A stretch of DNA of 64,000 nucleotides from Rhizobiales bacterium GAS188 (GTDB taxonomy: Bacteria; Pseudomonadota; Alphaproteobacteria; Rhizobiales; Beijerinckiaceae). The DNA lies in NCBI GenBank assembly GCA_900104855.1, contig FNSS01000001.1:248001-312000 (forward strand), given 5' to 3'. The stretch's first letter is position 1; each line of letters starts with the position of its first letter. This document shows, piece after piece, positions 61,610 to 64,000 of the stretch. The position numbers were made by a program, and so were the translations under genes. The notes under the pieces were generated by a model. That model did no database searches. It had not been told where the DNA came from and saw nothing but the letters and a program-made list of their open reading frames with translations.

Positions 61610-62923
61610 CTATGCTCGCCGATCCACGATCCGCGGCGCCTTGATGCTCGCCTCGAACTCCTTGGCGAGCGTGCCGCTCTCGAGGAGCAAAAGCGCCGGC
61701 GTCAGCTCGAAATGCCGCTTGACGTCGTGGCCGATCCTTTCGAGCGCAGCCGCGGCATCGGCGCCGCGCCTGATCTCGACCGAGAGGCGCAAGACATCCT
61801 CGTCCGCGATCGTCACGGCCTCGCATTTGAAGTCGTTCACCATCGGGTTGCGGAAGATGAAATCCTCGAACTCGCTGTGATTGATGTTGACGCCGCGGAT
61901 CTTGAAGAAGCCGGCGGTGCGATGCGCATGCTTGACGACCGGGAAGACCGAGAACGGGCCCCTGCCTGGCACCTGTTCCAGATAGGTGACGAGATCGCCC
62001 GACAGCCAGCGCAGGAAGGGCGTCGCATGGTTGGTGAAGAGCGGGGTCACCACCAGCGCCCCGACCTCGCCTCGGGGAACGGGGTCGCGCGTCGCCGGAT
62101 CTACGACCTCGACATGGAACAGATCGCTCCAGATGCGAAAGCCGTCAGCCTCGCCATCTTCGGCGCCCATCATGCCGACTTCGGTCATGCCGAAGGAATC
62201 GCGCACTTTCGCCCCCCACATGCGCGCCAGCTTGTCACGCTTGGCGCGAGACAGCGTCTCCGCCGAACAGATCACCAGCTCGACCGAGCTCGAAGCCAGA
62301 TCGACGGCGTGCTGGTCGGCGAGGTTAGCGAGATGCAGCCCGTAGCTCGACATTCCCATCCACAACCTCGGCTTGAGGCGCTCGAGCAGGTCGAGCTGCA
62401 GATGCGACGGCGTCGTCGTGCCGGCGCCAGCCATGAGCACGCGCATGCCGACCCGCTCGGCGGCGCGCGCCATCATCTGGCCGGCCGGATGAATGCCGAG
62501 CGGAAAGGAGCAATGGGCGCTGCCGGCAAGATCGGCGCCGGCGCAGGCATAGACGCGGGAAAAGCCGGTCATGGCGACGCCGAGATCGCGATGCGTGCGC
62601 GGATAGAAAAGAGGCCGGCCGGTCGAGCCGCCGGAGCGCCAATATTCGGACACGCAATCTCCGTCGGCGGGGGCGAGGCAGAACCCCTCGTAGAAATCCC
62701 GGTCCGACATGTCACGCAGCATGTCCTTGTCGAGGATCGGGATCTTGCGCCACTCCTCAGGCTCTTCCAGATTGTCGAGATCGACATGATCGAGCTTGCC
62801 GCGAAAGTAAGGAGCCCGCATCGCCTGGCGCACCGCATGCGCTTTGCGCCCTGCCGTCACGGCCGCGACCTCCGCTCGCGAACGCGGCAGACGCAGATTG
62901 GCCGAGACCCCGCTTCGGGTCAT
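61610..62923 (-). CDS. Phenylacetate-CoA ligase family protein
   Basis: A 437-residue adenylate-forming enzyme of the PaaK type. The nucleotide loop is YWRSGGSTGRPLFYPRT, followed by DSFGMTEVGMMG, RWLSGDLVTY and GFFKIRGVNINHSEFEDFI near the C-terminus. The substrate is probably an aromatic or aryl-alkanoic acid. Its start overlaps the stop of the iron-sulfur protein gene by 4 nt, so the two work as a unit. Confidence 0.9.
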   Translation of the reverse strand: MTRSGVSANLRLPRSRAEVAAVTAGRKAHAVRQAMRAPYFRGKLDHVDLDNLEEPEEWRKIPILDKDMLRDMSDRDFYEGFCLAPADGDCVSEYWRSGGSTGRPLFYPRTHRDLGVAMTGFSRVYACAGADLAGSAHCSFPLGIHPAGQMMARAAERVGMRVLMAGAGTTTPSHLQLDLLERLKPRLWMGMSSYGLHLANLADQHAVDLASSSVELVICSAETLSRAKRDKLARMWGAKVRDSFGMTEVGMMGAEDGEADGFRIWSDLFHVEVVDPATRDPVPRGEVGALVVTPLFTNHATPFLRWLSGDLVTYLEQVPGRGPFSVFPVVKHAHRTAGFFKIRGVNINHSEFEDFIFRNPMVNDFKCEAVTIADEDVLRLSVEIRRGADAAAALERIGHDVKRHFELTPALLLLESGTLAKEFEASIKAPRIVDRRA

Positions 62924-63939
62924 GGCTTGGCGTCCGGATTCGAGCCCATCTTGGGGCCGAGCGCGCCGATCCAGCGCCGTTGTTCCTCATAGGCTTGCGG
63001 CAGCTCGCCCTGCTCTTCGCGCGCCACCATCTCGACGAGACGCAGGCGCTTATCCTGCGTGTCCTCGGGAATGTGGCCGAGCGCATCCTCGAGCATGCCC
63101 GCATAATCGGTGCCGATCGGGCAGACATCGGCACAGCGCCGGCAGCCGGTGATGACGCCCGAGCCGCGCAGGATGCTCTGCCAGAGGTTGAAGAAGGTCT
63201 CGGTGCGCAACAGCGCCTTCTTCTTGCCGGCGTCGGGCTCGTTCATCACGGTCTCGATATGGCCGACGAGCTTGGCGAAGCCATAGGGCGAGCGATGCGT
63301 GTCGCAAGCCTCGAAATCGCGGTCCCAGTGCCGCACCGCGTCGGCCGGGCAGACGGAAAGGCAGCGCCCGCAAGCGGGTCCAAGGCACAGGCTGTCCTCG
63401 CGCCTGGTATCCGCCTCGACCTCGACCGAGCACATGACGGCCGTCAGGATCACCCTCGGTCCATATTCCGGAGTGAGGAGCTGGCGGTTGAGGCCGAGCG
63501 TGCCGAGCCCGGCCTCGACCGCGGCGTGCGGCAGCGACAGCAAGGTCGTCATATGCTGCGTCGGATCGTCCTGATAGCGCCAGGGATCGACATGGGTCGG
63601 CGGGATGATGACGGCCGGATAGCCCAACTCCTCAAGCCAGCAGACGAGCTCGAGCGACACCTCCTCGAGCGTCGATAGAGCGAGCTCGTCATTGTAGAAT
63701 TTGGTGCGGTCGCCCCAATGGGCGATGCGCGCCACGCCATTGCTGAGGTGCTTTGCGAGCACGATCACCCGTTTCGAATCGAGCTCCGAGATATCGCTCG
63801 GCCGTCGCGGATCGGCGGCATCCGGCGGGTGAGCGTTCATGAGCTCGCCATCGGCGATGCCCACGAGATCGGCGCCGAGCTCGCGCGCCTTCGCCTTGAT
63901 GTCGGCCGCGCTGACGGGCTGGCGGAAGATCCCGACCAT
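62920..63939 (-). CDS. 4Fe-4S oxidoreductase, QueG/reductive-dehalogenase-like
   Basis: A 339-residue soluble protein with two ferredoxin-type clusters, CLGPACGRCLSVCP and CRRCADVCPIG, and an N-terminal QueG/reductive-dehalogenase-like region (ADLVGIADGELMN, AVEAGLGTLGLNRQLLTPEY). The true QueG role seems unlikely given its partner ligase. There is no twin-arginine signal, unlike respiratory dehalogenases. A cobalamin or ferredoxin-linked reduction of the CoA ester's acid is possible but not shown. GGAGGGA precedes the start. Confidence 0.82.
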   Translation of the reverse strand: MVGIFRQPVSAADIKAKARELGADLVGIADGELMNAHPPDAADPRRPSDISELDSKRVIVLAKHLSNGVARIAHWGDRTKFYNDELALSTLEEVSLELVCWLEELGYPAVIIPPTHVDPWRYQDDPTQHMTTLLSLPHAAVEAGLGTLGLNRQLLTPEYGPRVILTAVMCSVEVEADTRREDSLCLGPACGRCLSVCPADAVRHWDRDFEACDTHRSPYGFAKLVGHIETVMNEPDAGKKKALLRTETFFNLWQSILRGSGVITGCRRCADVCPIGTDYAGMLEDALGHIPEDTQDKRLRLVEMVAREEQGELPQAYEEQRRWIGALGPKMGSNPDAKP

Positions 63940-63951
63940 GATGTCCCTCCC

Positions 63952-64000
63952 CTATTCCGGTTCGCCGCTCGGCGCCGGCTGCGGCGCCTCGGCGCACTGT
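63952..64000 (-). CDS. Partial CDS, C-terminus only
   Basis: The frame entering from the right edge ends CAEAPQPAPSGEPE-stop, 12 bp before the iron-sulfur protein gene. The alanine/proline-rich tail looks like a genuine disordered C-terminus and the spacing suggests one operon. Family unknown. Confidence 0.45.
   Translation of the reverse strand, partial: QCAEAPQPAPSGEPE

Noticed and set aside
62920-63939. Annotation as queG (epoxyqueuosine reductase)
   Set aside because: The layout is similar, but the 4-nt overlap with a CoA-ligase gene suggests a different, catabolic role.

Overview
The window is about 64 kb of high-GC DNA with the gene content of an aerobic alphaproteobacterium, most likely a Hyphomicrobiales (Rhizobiales) soil or rhizosphere organism. 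The support is indirect: an Entner-Doudoroff dehydratase, an aquaporin-type ars operon of the rhizobial kind, a CoA-dependent salicylate/anthranilate-type cluster, a form II CoxL-like protein, CtrA-like TTAA-N7-TTAA sites and the AGE, DUF1501, DUF1800 and DUF899 families. No rRNA, tRNA, CRISPR array or complete insertion sequence was seen.

Layout. 1-10.6 kb: ordinary metabolism and signalling (a partial small gene, a pRiA4b ORF-3-like protein, a luciferase-like flavin oxidoreductase, a lone CoxL-type molybdenum subunit, a membrane diguanylate cyclase, an ECF sigma factor divergent from a CadC/TolB/TPR-type regulator, and edd). 10.9-26.2 kb: a minus-strand type I secretion island with an HlyB-type ABC exporter, an HlyD-type adaptor, two paralogous small exported proteins separated by a fossil chimeric hlyD fragment, and a 3203-residue repeat protein, the presumed substrate. 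26.8-31.0 kb: a divergent two-gene protease operon, an exported caspase-fold protein with an eightfold C-terminal repeat and a papain-fold peptidase. 31.3-34.6 kb: a UvrD-like helicase and DNA polymerase IV. 34.6-39.3 kb: an arsenic island (arsR, arsC, aquaporin, second arsR, ArsO-like flavoprotein, MFS exporter). 39.4-42.1 kb: a DUF899 protein and a PucR-type regulator, convergent, each preceded by the same operator-like palindrome. 42.3-47.1 kb: a DUF1501/DUF1800 pair and three small enzymes. 47.2-52.7 kb: a LysR regulator, an AGE epimerase, a di-haem peroxidase, small membrane proteins and a cupredoxin. 52.9-55.8 kb: a large GGDEF-EAL protein. 55.8-60.0 kb: IclR, thioesterase, monooxygenase and ligase of a CoA-thioester aromatic pathway. 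60.0-64.0 kb: a BrnT/BrnA toxin-antitoxin pair, a GntR regulator, a phenylacetate-CoA-ligase-like enzyme, an iron-sulfur oxidoreductase and the end of one more gene.

The most unusual part is 10.9-31.0 kb. The giant protein carries 33 units of about 56 residues and about 7 units of about 62 residues between two copies of an EF-hand-containing domain, with no classical RTX nonapeptides. Its gene overlaps by 4 nt with a small exported-protein gene, and the locus shows a visible history of tandem duplication. Next to it, in the opposite direction, are the two exported proteases. Whether the proteases act on the secreted protein cannot be read from sequence; the adjacency is a fact, the functional link is a hypothesis.
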